A DNA stretch of 64,000 bases from Astrocystis sublimbata. Lineage: Eukaryota; Ascomycota; Sordariomycetes; Xylariales; Xylariaceae. Below, piece after piece: positions 38,786-49,745 of the stretch. The notes under the pieces are model-generated. The model was not told where the DNA came from. It ran no database searches and saw only the letters and a list, made by a program, of their open reading frames with translations. Within the stretch, counting starts at the first letter, position 1. Every line of letters begins with the position of its first letter. A program made the translations under genes and the position numbers. Where the stretch lies: the NCBI GenBank assembly GCA_022453515.1, contig JAJNNY010000003.1:682001-746000 (forward strand). The letters are read 5' to 3'.

Positions 38786-40694
38786 GCAGGTACCATCTTG
38801 CCAAACCTTGCCCTTACTTTTTGTTACATGACATGACGTGAATTCTTGGAGGCAAATTAGAGATGACGGACGACTGTATATGTAGCTATGATCTAGCCGC
38901 TGGAATAGGCCACAAAACGAGCCTCGTTTTGCACACTTTGGGCGCATAGGGCACGAAGTAAACCCACATAACATAGAGTATATACTAATTGCTAATACAT
39001 GACAAATTCAACCAGTTTGTCGAGAGTCAGACCAAATAACGAGATTGAAACATTGCTTGCCGCACATAACGCCGGGGAGAACATATGCTCATATAAGATT
39101 TGGTACTCTCTTGCGGAATGCTAGATAAGTAATTATCTACTATATTTTCATTCTTGCCTAGCAGCACAACATGCACCTGGCTGAACAACACTGACAATCC
39201 TAACCTGAATACACATCCTGCCCTGACCTCTCAGTAAAGTTGTTACCTGCTGACCTGGTATGCAAGCTATCAAGCCTGGCCAGAATACTACACATGTGGG
39301 CAGGTCGTAGCTCTGCCTACTTCTAGACGGTTCTTAGAGATATCTATGATTAGTAGTGCCCTCCTGGTGGTATAAATATCTCGTTTCAAAATGGAGGAGG
39401 GCAGGCACGCAAGGCAAAGAGGGTAAAAACACCAGATGTGGTGATGTGGTGCATAGGGTACGTACCTACCTACTCAAGCAGTCACGACTTGGATGCTCCT
39501 GCTTTCTTTCCGCGCCTGCCTGGTTGCTTCCTCCCAACTCTGCTACCTGCGGTGCCTCCTTCCTATTCACACCTGGGCACACCTGGGATACTTTGGCAGC
39601 TTGAAGCACTCACAACCTTATAGTTACCTGTAACATCAAGGCCTCTGAAACAACCCCCTTCCTTCTTGTCCGTTAGCTGCCGCCTTGTTGTATTCGTTTG
39701 ACTCTTTACTACGCGTACACTGTTCACTCCAACTCCTACATACCATACTTCGTTTCTGCACCACTACCACCACCACACAAGCAACCGTACTCATTTCCCA
39801 AATGTGAGACCTGTTGCGGCTATACCCAAGACATTTGCAAGTGTGGCTTGTGTTGTTGCGCATTCACTCCTTTCCTGCTGCCCGTCATCGTCAAGCCAGA
39901 GCTGTGTGAGGGACAACAACATACCGAGCCACGCAACCTACAACCTATTCCTTGCCTGCGCTACAACCCCTTCAACAATTGCCCAGATATCATTAATACT
40001 TACAGCTCTACAGCTGCACAGCTAAGGTAAGTCCAGCCCTTTTCTTCAGCTGACTGCCGAATTACTCAAGGCGACAGACAATATTGTTCCGTCCCTTGTA
40101 CTGCTTGTGCTTGTACTGCTTGTCTTGAGCGTCCTGTCTCAGCCCAATTACTTACAATCTCCTCCCTCGAGCCACGCCATTCCTCCACTCGAACGCGCAT
40201 ATGTCTTTTGGTGATCACCAAGGCACGCGCTTTCCACCTCCTACTACCCAGGCACTGTTCACCAAAACACATTGGTCTTTAACACATGCTGCTTGGCTTC
40301 ACTGCCGGGCCAACTGGTGCCATCGCTACCTCGTGCATCACTCTTGATCCCACCCACATCATACATTCGCTTGGATCCCATATGTAGCTCCACATCCTTC
40401 TGCCCTGTTGTCATAATTCCCGCCTCTCACCTCTTTTTGTTTTCCTTGGGGTCTTTTTGGTTGATTGATACTAAGGGTCCGATTTGTCCAACTATCGCTT
40501 AACCCATACCTACTAGGGGTCTTCCCTCCTATCGCTCCTTCACCTCGCAGTCGCTCGTTTTACTACTCTTGGAAGTCGAAGGGACACTGACCCTTTAGGC
40601 CCTTATTGATATTCCCCCCTTTGTCCTGCGTGGTTCCTCGATCTCAAGAATCTGGCAACTTGGAAAGTCTTCGATCTCCGACCAGTGTGCAATC
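38786..40694. other. Intergenic and long leader of the GH17 gene; no gene supported
   Basis: 1.9 kb. From about 39500 the plus strand is C/T-rich (CCTTCCTATTCACACC, CTACCACCACCACACA), consistent with a long 5' UTR containing small upstream frames. A short Cys-rich frame near 39780-39880 lacks an ATG in context and is unlikely to be a gene. Confidence 0.5.
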
Positions 40695-42069
40695 ATGAGA
40701 ATCCTTCTTGTGTTCTCTCTGGCCCTTCTCTCCCTGCTTCACCAGTCCCTCGGACAGCCTGGTAAGTTTCCTGCCGAGAACCTATGTCTATTATTGTTGA
40801 GCGCCAGTAAGAGTGACTGACGGAACACAAGCGCATCGTCATGGTGGACATCGTCATCGCGCAAGACGTGCCCTCGTCCAGAAGAGGGAGAGGTTGACCA
40901 TTAGTGATGCTGCGATCCCCGAGGCCACCGAGTTCCCGGAGGTCGTGATCTATGTTGACCAGTATGGTAACCCCATCCGCACCGCTACCGAGACCGTCGT
41001 CTATATACCTAAGGTGACAACCCCGCCTGCAACCTCCACCACTCTTCCACCTCTACTGCCGCCTGCGTCTACTTTCCCAGTAGCGGTGCCACCCAGCGCG
41101 GCGTCGTCCACGGCTTCTCCGACTGAAGCTGTTGAATCCGCGTCGAAGCCGAGCTCTAAGCAACAGCTCAGCTCGGCGGCTCCGGCAGTTGAATCGACCA
41201 AGACGACCCCATCGAGCTCGCCTACCCAAACGAGCACTTTCACCCCGCCGGATACATCGTCTTCAAGCAGTGGCCTCCACGGTATCACTTACTCCCCGTA
41301 CAAGGGCAACGGCAACTGCAAAACCGCAGCCGAAGTCGACAGGGATTTCTCGCTCTTTTCCAAGGACTATGGAGTTGTACGCCTTTACGGTGTCGACTGT
41401 GACCAGGTCTCTACAGTGTCTCAGGCAGCCAAGAAATATGGCAACAAGCTCTTTTTGGGCATTTTTGACATCAGTAACGTCGACTCGGCTATAGCTACCA
41501 TGGCTGCTGGGCTCAACTATGATTGGAGTGTAGTTGACACTGTATCTGTGGGGAATGAGCTGGTTAACAACGGTGGCGCGACTGTGCAACAGTCGCTTGC
41601 AGCGCTCAGCGAAGCACGTACGTGTCTCAGAGCAGCGGGTTACCAGGGGCCCGTTGTTGTCGTGGACACGTTTGTCGCCGTCCTTAGTCATCCAGAGCTA
41701 TGCGAACAATCCGATTATTGCGCTGTCAATGTCCATCCTTTCTTTGACCCCAACACTGGAGCTCCGGAAGCTGGCCAATTCGTGGATTCTATAACGAAGG
41801 ATATCCGAGGCAAGCTCACCGACCCGAACAAGCGGATTGTGGTCACTGAGACCGGATGGCCTTGGCAAGGCGAACCCAACGGTGCTGCTGTTCCGGGTCT
41901 CGATCACCAATCTACAGCCATTGCGTCAATCAGGGGTGCGTTTAGCAACAATGCAGCCGACGTATTCCTGTTTACCGCCTTCAACGACCTGTGGAAGAAG
42001 GCCGAACCAGGGACTTTTATGGCTGAGCAATTTTGGGGCATGGAAGGACGATACTCGCCCTGCGATTAG
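40695..42069 (+). CDS. Secreted GH17 cell-wall glucanase, Scw4/Scw10-like
   Basis: Exons 40695-40761 and 40832-42069 encode 434 residues. The start MRILLVFSLALLSLLHQSLG is a signal peptide; a His/Arg-rich stretch ends in a dibasic VQKR Kex2-type site. A Ser/Thr/Pro-rich linker (about residues 75-180) would be O-glycosylated. The catalytic domain begins GITYSPYKGNGNCK and contains the GH17 acid residue E265 in VSVGNELVNNG and nucleophile E362 in VVTETGWPWQG. Family members act on beta-1,3-glucan in the wall as hydrolases or transglycosylases. No GPI-anchor signal follows the final RYSPCD, so the protein is expected to be soluble or disulfide-linked in the wall. The intron is 70 nt. Confidence 0.92.
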
Positions 42070-42874
42070 TCATGGCAGGTAACGGGAGGCACTATCGGTA
42101 TGTACTCACTGAAATCATTTATTCCCCCTCATGGCAAGTCTCGGAGGCACAAACTACCCTAACAGGTATCTATCTACCTATGCTCCCGAGACACCGTAAA
42201 CCCCCGTTTCATGAGCAAATATTTTTACTGCAAAAGGCAATTTACTGATTCGGCTGAAGTGCAATTCAACTGAAGTTCAAAATGCACGGATGGGATCTTG
42301 ATGGGGGAAATTGGCTGACAATGAGACATGAAACAAACGGCTTGGTTGGAAGTTATTATGAACTGGAGACGTGATACGATTTTGCAGGCATTCTTCCAGT
42401 TCTCAGTTAGAAATCAATGCTTGATACTGTGCCTGTGTCTTGCTCGTGCGGTTATTCTGGAGCCCTGCGAAACCCATTGTTGTTTCGTCAGCTCCTTTAC
42501 ACTAAAGCCCACCTGCTTGTTGAGCAGTAGAAGCTTGACAGTCTTAGTAGAGAGAGGGTTGTTCGTACGTTTGACTCAACTAACGATTGAGTGCTTCCCG
42601 TCCATTCAACCTCTGCCTGTGTTGATGAAGCGGCTACGCCAAGCAAGCAAGCGTCCGTCTTCAATTCTACTTCATGATGATCAAAACGCAGGATCAGGGT
42701 CTTTTACGTATTCTTGTTCTATTCGTTCTACCTTTCTTTAAATTCCAAAACATTTTCTTTGTTTTATGGGATCTGCCTACCGCCGATGCGCAGGTGCGCC
42801 TCCTCGGAAGAGCAAGACGAACTAACTTCCTTGTTCCATTACGTCCATAGGGACTGAGGCGGGCCGGCTAAAGA
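42070..42874. other. Intergenic between convergent GH17 and GAA1 genes
   Basis: 3' regions of both genes. The only longer plus-strand frame (42328-42741) has no family features. No gene supported. Confidence 0.55.
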
Positions 42875-45055
42875 TCACGCACTCTTGACTTTATTGCTGC
42901 TGCTGCTGCTGCTGCTCGGCTGGCCCCACACGACGACGGACCCAACAATCCAGGCGGGCCACCACACGCACCACACGACGACGGGGATATACAGGCCCCA
43001 GACGTCCCAGCCAAAAGCCGCCTCGCGAAGGACGTGCTCAAGGGCGCTCATTAGGGTATTCGTATTCGAACTGTCGCCCACGCCTGCTCCAGCTCCGTAA
43101 TGTGCGTAGGCCGCAACGCCGGCGAGGATGATAGCCGTAGGACTGAGCAGGTTGAGGAGAGCTGTGTAAATGTACCGCACGGGCGCGTTGGCGGGCCAGG
43201 GACGGGTGAAGGACAGGGGGGCGGAGGCGAGGCCTACTAGGAAGGCGAGGCTGAAGTTCAGAGTGGCGAGGGAGGAGAGGAACATGCCTAGGAGGAGGAG
43301 GGAGAAGCACTTAAGGATATAGAATTGCTGGAGAGAGAGGGGGCGTGTGGATGTGACTTGTACGAGGTTGGAGATTAAGGAGGGTAAGAGGGTATTGAAT
43401 AGCGCGAAGAGGAGAAAGACGGGGGCTAGAAGCTGTTCAGGGGGGGCTCGTCAGTTTCATTCTCCGGTTGCGCTTTGAAGGGTTGGATGTAGTTGGGTCT
43501 TCAGGGGTAGTATTACTTACGTGAGAAGATGTGTGGTTGAAGATGAAGAGCGGCAGGGCGCCGAGGAAGTGACAACCTATGACAATTCCCAGCGGAAGGT
43601 AAATTTCTCTCTCGACAGCGGGGGTAGATGGTGTCTCTGATACAGCATCTTTGTTCCCCTCGACTGCCTTGCTGTCCGCAACGGTGGGGGGCTCGGTAGA
43701 TTTAGGGATATCCTCTCCGACGCCGCTCTTGACCCACATCAGGATGGCCATGATGGTGAAGTTCACGGCGATCAACATGGCGCTAGGTAGGTAGGTGCCG
43801 ATGCTGACGAACTGGTCTTTGTGCATGAGGAGGTAAAAGAAGAAACTCTGATGCAGGTGCTCGAGCAAATTGTTTAAACTCCGGAAGGTACTCTCGATCA
43901 GGCGGCCGAATCCCATCTCGTCGTGCCAGCCATTGCCGACGGGCTGCACCGTGACGGCGTCCACGTGGTAGGGGATGAAGCTGCTGTGAGCACCTACGGC
44001 ATGGCCGAGGCCCTGGTTCATCATGCCCCGCAACATCGTCCTCAAACGGTCGTTGTACTTGTCCGAGTGCTCGATCCTCTCCTGGATGAACGAGTGCAGG
44101 CCCATCTGTCCATTGGCGATGTAGCTGACGGTATTGATGAGATCCAAGTTCGGCAGCTGTCCATTCACGCCGTCGTAGACGATGTGGACGCCATCGAATC
44201 CGCCCTCTCGGAACGGGAAGTCGATGGCAACAGCACCCTGAAGAAGCCCGGACTTGATGGGCAAGGGGGCGACATGGAACGAGTCATGGGTGTCGTGGTA
44301 GGCGTCGACCCAGGCCTGGATGCCGGCCCTGCTGTCAGGAGGTGCGACGATGATGATGTCCTTGGACCACAGCGACCAGCGTTTGAAGTAGCGAGCCAGG
44401 GCTAGGCCGAGGGCGACGCCGTTGCGGTTGAACTCGTCCTTGACGTTCCTCCAGGCCGTCACGAGCACGATGGCTTCGGTGGCGTCGCCGCGCGGGGCGT
44501 GCAGGATGGCGTAGGCATTCTCGCCGGCGTAGGTGTGGCCGGCTGAGTGGTACGTGTAGTTCTGGCGGCCGACCTTGAGGCCGATGCCCCGCCAGATGTT
44601 CTCGAGCTCGTCGTTGATCCTGCCGAGGCGGGTCGCGATATGTCGTCAGTTGCTGCTATGACTGGCTACTCAAAGCGAAAAGGAGAGAAAAGATAGAAGA
44701 GACAAAGAGAGAGAGAGAGAAGTGCTCACTCAATATTGCTCTTCCCCTCTAGCGCCTCGATCTCGTGTTTGTAGGCTCGGAAGACGTTCTTGTCGCTCCC
44801 GCCGAAGTAGGTGTTAACCTGGCCCGGCAGCAGGGCGTTCTCGGAGATGTAGGTGCGTCGGGTGAAGTCGTTTAGCGGTAGAAGCAGCAGCCAGACGACG
44901 CCGACGGCGATGCATAGGGCAGATAGGTAGGGCGGGAGCTTCAACAGGCGCGGATCGCCGCGCAACGTCGCGAGCGTGGCTGGTCGGACACGTCGCATTA
45001 GCGAAAGAGCAAGCCTGGGGACAAGCGCGGGTTTCTTACCGAGTAGACGAGGCAT
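42875..45055 (-). CDS. GAA1: GPI transamidase component Gaa1
   Basis: Exons 45055-44730, 44619-43521 and 43432-42875 encode 660 residues. Gaa1 is a multi-pass ER subunit of the complex that attaches GPI anchors to proteins. After a short cytosolic lead comes a first membrane segment (LSALCIAVGVVWLLLL), then a large lumenal M28-like domain with GENAYAILHAPRGDATEAIV, KDIIIVAPPDSRAGIQAW and GMMNQGLGHAVGAHSSFIPY, and a C-terminal block of hydrophobic helices ending in a poly-Ser tail (PSSSSSSSNKVKSA). The exon-1 splice is GA|G with a CGGCAG acceptor; a slightly longer exon 2 is an alternative. Intron 1 carries a (GA)n run at about 44706-44720. The poly-Ser is coded by a (GCT)n/(AGC)n microsatellite. 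Confidence 0.93.
42895..42916. repeat. (GCT)n microsatellite in GAA1 3' coding end
   Basis: About seven uninterrupted GCT units on the plus strand (AGC on the coding strand) encode the poly-Ser of the Gaa1 tail. A length change here would alter the Ser count without shifting frame. Confidence 0.85.
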
Positions 45056-45865
45056 GAGGCCCCCTGTTGCAAGCTCGTCGGCCGTTGGCGGCGGGCTGTC
45101 GAGCGAACTTGGTGGAACTGTGCTCTCGTTCTCAGGGTGGGTGTGTCGTGATATCCATCAAGCTCCCGCGGTAGCTGTAGCTTACATGTAAATCTAAGTA
45201 TGAATCTCGGATGGGTTCCAGCTTATGTACCTGCCTTGAGGTACCCCTACCTACAGTAGTAGCACTACGTTCAACTTTCAGGGGTCCTCCGGATTTCTAG
45301 CGGGTCTTCATGCCCCTGTAAAAGCGGGCGCCCGCCGTGCCCCGCCTTCCGGCCCTGTCGGCCGCCCGTTAGACTGGCTATTAATTACCTACCTTAGTCT
45401 TTAGATTCGACCATAAATAACTGCATCATCGTCTTGACTGTGTACAGTACGTAGCACCAAATACATCTTCGAGACAGCTACATGTAGCTCTAGATGGAGC
45501 TGGAGCTGGAGCAACTGCACATAGTCTGCAAGGCGCATACATCGAAGTGGTTTCGTGCGAACGAAGTACATAGGCGCACTCTTTAAAACACAAACTCAAT
45601 GACATCGTCTTTACAAGTGCTTTTACTTGCTTGTATTTCTAGCCCCCGCCGAGCAGGAAGGCGGACCTCTCTATTAGTTGACTATCATACAATTCGCCAA
45701 GTACTCGGAAGGCCATATCTAGTGCCTTCGTCCCCCGCATTCATAAATCGTTGACCCCCGGGACGTCAGTAGCACGAAACCGCTCACTCATGCACTTTTG
45801 GACATCTAATCCATGTCCGCCCCCGTGGGTTTAGTTTCAACACTGCAGATGCGACCCCTCCCCCT
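45056..45865. other. GAA1 promoter and RPN9 3' region
   Basis: 0.8 kb between two minus-strand genes. It contains GGTACCCCTACCTACAG words near 45240 and ATTACCTACCTTAG near 45385. No gene seen. Confidence 0.55.
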
Positions 45866-47117
45866 TCACGGCGCCCAAATGTCCTGTCCCGTAGACTCGA
45901 TCCAGTTGCCGAGCTTGTTGACATTCTCGCCCCACTCGCCCAGTCGCTGGCTCATGCTGGCGATCTGGCCCATGTCCAAAATGCGGGGTTGGACCCAGGT
46001 GAAGTTGACGATTTCGTCAACCTGATCGATGGTGCCGCGCACGAGGCCCAGGCTCAGGGCCCTCATCACCAGGTGCTCGATTTGGTTTGGCCGCACCTTA
46101 GTGTCGGCCGAGATTGTGCTGAATGTCATGGCGCGCTCGTGGGGCGGTCGTCGGAACACGCTCTCGGTCAGAGCCGCCAGGTAGATCTTTTCCCGAATCT
46201 CGTCCTCGTGGTCCTCGAGCAAGCCGTTGGAAGAGATATGTCCTGATAGCATGTCGTAGGCCCCTAAATCTCCCCTGTTAAAGGCTAGGAGTAGCTTGCG
46301 CAGCCAATCTAGTTCGCCGGTCAGGGCGTCCAGAATGGGGTGTAAGAGTAGCTCGCCGAAGTTGTAGATGCTGTCTGATACGAGGGCGGCGATACCGAGG
46401 TCGAAGGCACGGGCCTTGCGCTCTTGGGAGGAGAGGGTAGACAGGTCGATGCATGCGAGGTAGAGGAGGGCATTGCGGTAGTAGGAGGCGAAGTCGGCCT
46501 TGGCCTTGTAGTACTCAGCGTTGAACTGGTAGAAGGCGGCGTGCACCTTGGTCTCCACCGAGTCGAACGAGTCGAGGATCTTCTCGGCCTTGTCCAGGTC
46601 TCTCCGCGCGGCGGCAGTATCACGCAGCCGTAGCTCGACGCGGGCGACGGCGACGGTGGCGTAGACGAAGGCATCCTGCGAGGTCTCGTTGTCTACCTTC
46701 TTGGCGAGCTCGGTAAGGAAGGTCAAGCGCTCTCGGTCATCTGCCACGGTACGGAATTAGCACCTGACAATTAAAGTCTACCGACTGGTTCTCCCTGCAG
46801 GATGCCGGAAAGTCGGGTGGTGGTCAGGTAAGGTGAGGCGGTATCGTACCCCGACATTGTGAGACGGTCTTCAGACCCAGATCGACCAGCTTCAACTGGT
46901 TGATCTTATCGGCAAATTTCAATATAAAGACTTTGAAGAACTGCAGGCGCTGTGGTTCGCTTTGGGGATTGTCGAAGAATTCTATGAGGAGATCGGTGAG
47001 CTGGTGCCATAGCTTGCGCTCCCAGAAATCCTCAAACTGGATGATCAGGCCCTGGAGCTCCTCGGGAGCCTCATCCCGCTGTTCGGCGAGGAAGTCGGCG
47101 ATTGTGTCGACGTTCAT
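45866..47117 (-). CDS. RPN9: 26S proteasome regulatory subunit Rpn9
   Basis: Exons 47117-46850 and 46740-45866 encode 380 residues. Rpn9 (human PSMD13) is a lid subunit of the 19S regulatory particle. The start MNVDTIADFLAEQRDEAPEE leads into helical repeats (FEDFWERKLWHQLTDLLIEF, VYATVAVARVELRLRDTAAA), and a PCI/winged-helix domain follows (ERAMTFSTISADTKVRPNQI, VMRALSLGLVRGTIDQVDEI). The end LGEWGENVNKLGNWIESTGQ is typical. The 109-nt intron uses a GTACGA donor, a weak match to consensus, but the phase-1 junction (G|AT) restores a continuous frame. It is divergently arranged with NUO-40, sharing a 636-bp promoter region. Confidence 0.94.
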
Positions 47118-47753
47118 GGTAGGGCGAGCCGCGAGACTCGTACTATGTGATAGTGAGGGTCGGATAGTTGGTCAATGGAGCGATGGTGAGGGAGCGGTCG
47201 TGGGAGATGATATTGGGTGGTTTGCGCTTGGGTATTCGTGGAAGCTCTGTTGGAGGAGCTGATGGCTTGATGGCTGATGGCTGATGATGATGGCAGCGGT
47301 CCAAAATGCACTACGCGGCTGGTGCAGCCTGCCCGCCTGTACCTAGCTCCTGGCACTTACAGTGGAGAAGCAAGCTGGGCTGGGAAGTGGAGACTCATAC
47401 TGAGATACCTACCTAGGAATACACCTAGCGCAGCACATCGATCCACGCCACATGTGGCTGGCTCTGTAGCGACGTGCTATCGTGGCTGCATCACCTGGGG
47501 GAAGTGGCCGGCTGATATTAGCCAATGGCAAGCTACAGCTTGTCAGCCAGGCCAGGCCTTCGACCGTGCCGTGCCATTGGAGAGACGGGAGCTTCCAACC
47601 AACCCACCAAGCCGACCCTCGACCAGCGCAGCGCAGCACCCACGCACCCACGCACCCACCATCGGCAACGCCAACTTCACTACGTCGAGGTGAAGTCCAC
47701 ACATTGATTGCAATTGGGACGGTGTTGTCGTTCTTGCACACCTTGCGCGAAGA
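47118..47753. promoter_or_regulatory. Bidirectional promoter region, RPN9 / NUO-40
   Basis: 636 bp between two divergent start codons. It has GATACCTACCTAGGAATACACCTAG at 47402-47426 split by one motif spacing, and a CACGCACCCACGCACCCACC-like short tandem at about 47640-47660. Function as a shared promoter is inferred from gene orientation. Confidence 0.4.
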
Positions 47754-49223
47754 ATGGCCTCCTTTCCGACCGCTGTGCGGTCTACTCGAAAGCTGGGACT
47801 CGGCCTCGGCAGCCAGGCCCGTCACCTATCCGACCTCACCATCTCCCGCACCGGCAAGCCCATACTCCGTGTCCAAGGCGGCCGGTAAGTTACTCGCTCA
47901 CGCACGTCTGCTCTGGCTTGCGCCAACGCTCCCATACACCTTGCGCTGACCCTCCGCGTCCTCCCAGGCACTCACTTGGAGGTATGCTTCGACATTCCAT
48001 CGACCCTGCGCCATCCCCGTCGCTAACAATGCCGCTCACCCAGGTCATGTTGCTACCGTATTTGGCGCAACAGGGCAGCTCGGACGATACATCGTGAACC
48101 GCTTAGGTATGCAAAGCCTCTGTTGCTATTCGTGTCGCTCGCCGGGTCTTGGGGGCTGACCAGTCGTTCTTGCACAGCACGCACGGGATGCCAGGTCATC
48201 GTTCCCTACCGTGAAGAGATGGCCAAGCGCCATCTCAAGGTCACCGGCGATCTGGGCCGTGTTGTCTTTGTCGAATACGACCTGCACAACACCGAATCGA
48301 TCGAAGCGAGCGTCAGGCACTCCGATGTCGTCTACAATCTTATCGGCCGCAACTACCCTACCAAGAATTTCAGCCTGGAGGATGTCCATGTCGAGGGAAC
48401 AGAGCGCATTGCCGAGGCCGTCGCCAAGTACGATGTCGACCGCTACATCCACGTATCCTCGTACAATGCCGACCCCAACTCGCCCTCGAGCTTCTTTGCG
48501 ACCAAAGGAAAGGGAGAGCAGGTTGCCCGGAGCATCTACCCCGAGACAACCATTGTGCGACCTGCGCCCCTCTTCGGTTTCGAGGATAACCTTCTGATTC
48601 GGTTGGCCGGCGTCACCAATCTTTTCACGTCAAACAACATGCAGGAGAGGTACTGGCCCGTTCATGTAGGTCGACGCCTAAGCATCAGTACGCCACTGAA
48701 TCCACGAAAGCTAACCCTATCACCAGTCGATTGACGTTGGCCACGCCCTCGAGAAAATGTTGTTCGATGACAACACGGCCAGTCAGACGTACGAGCTTTA
48801 CGGCCCCAAGAACTATTCCACCGAAGAGATTGCCGAGCTCGTAGACCGCGAGATCTTCAAGAAGCGAAGGCACATCAATGTTCCCAAGGCCATCCTTGAG
48901 CCTGCTGCCGGCCTCCTTAACCGCCTACTCTGGTGGCCTATACTTTCCGCTGAGGATGTGCAAAGGGAATTTATCGACCAGAAGATTGACGAGACGGCCA
49001 AGACCTTTGCCGATCTCGGCATCACACCCGGCGAGATCAGCAACTACACATATCATTACTTGGTGCGTACTTGGATCGATGCTGCAAGCCACATCTGGAC
49101 GGTAGATGACTAATGATCTTATAGCAAGGATACCGCAGCTCAGCATACTACGACCTCCCCCCAGCGACAGAAAAGGAGAAGAGAGAAGACAGAAAGTATA
49201 TCCACGTCACAGACGAATTATAG
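47754..49223 (+). CDS. nuo-40: NADH:ubiquinone oxidoreductase 40-kDa subunit (NDUFA9 homologue)
   Basis: Six exons (47754-47884, 47968-47981, 48044-48106, 48178-48665, 48727-49062, 49125-49223) encode 376 residues. The protein is an atypical short-chain dehydrogenase-like accessory subunit of mitochondrial complex I that binds NADPH. The start MASFPTAVRSTRKLGLGLGS is a mitochondrial presequence. The dinucleotide fold is seen in TVFGATGQLGRYIVNRL (GxxGxxG), followed by VIVPYREEMAKRHLKVTGDL, DVVYNLIGRNYPTKNFSLED and YIHVSSYNADPNSPS. Exon 2 is a 14-nt micro-exon giving H-S-L-G-G across its borders, as in the Neurospora protein (GGRSSLGGH from memory). All junctions keep frame. Confidence 0.94.
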
Positions 49224-49745
49224 AAACCGAGCCTATGAATAGCATCTCTTTCTTCGGAGGAGACCGGAGTGTAACAAATGTATATAATTGCTCTAGACAA
49301 GTAGTTTCCTTGACTTGAACACCTGAATTCTTGCAAAACTTTCACTGGCACCCACGGCGATGCAGCAGCGTCGATTCATTGTCAAGTTGCCAACGTGGTT
49401 GAGAGCCGTTCAACTCGGACCATAGGAAAGACAGGGTGGTCTGGGGGTCACACGAGCCAAAGGTCGATCTCATAAAAAGATAATTCCAGGCGTCTTCAGT
49501 ATTTTGGCTGTGGGCCATTGACACTATCTGGGGACAGGATCTTATTTTGGGTAGGGCGGCGTTGCGGGATCAATTGACTGCATCGACTCTCGAGTACAGA
49601 CGCATCTTTATCCTTATCGGGCAACACTGAGTAGGTCGCAAAAGCCGTAAAGCACCTAGCTCGCAACACCATGCCACTCGCCAATCGCCAGTCACCAATC
49701 ATCTACAGCACTACACTAAATCGAGCATGTGGCTTTCCTTGAATC
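49224..49745. other. Intergenic between NUO-40 and EFM5
   Basis: 3' UTR of NUO-40 and promoter of EFM5. No gene, repeat or RNA seen. Confidence 0.6.

Noticed and set aside
39698..40030. Cys-rich plus-strand frame (CETCCGYTQDICKCG) resembling a small secreted protein
   Set aside because: No signal peptide, no ATG in good context, and it lies in the C/T-rich leader region of the GH17 gene.
43923..44405. Plus-strand open frame of 160 codons
   Set aside because: Antisense shadow of the conserved GAA1 exon 2.
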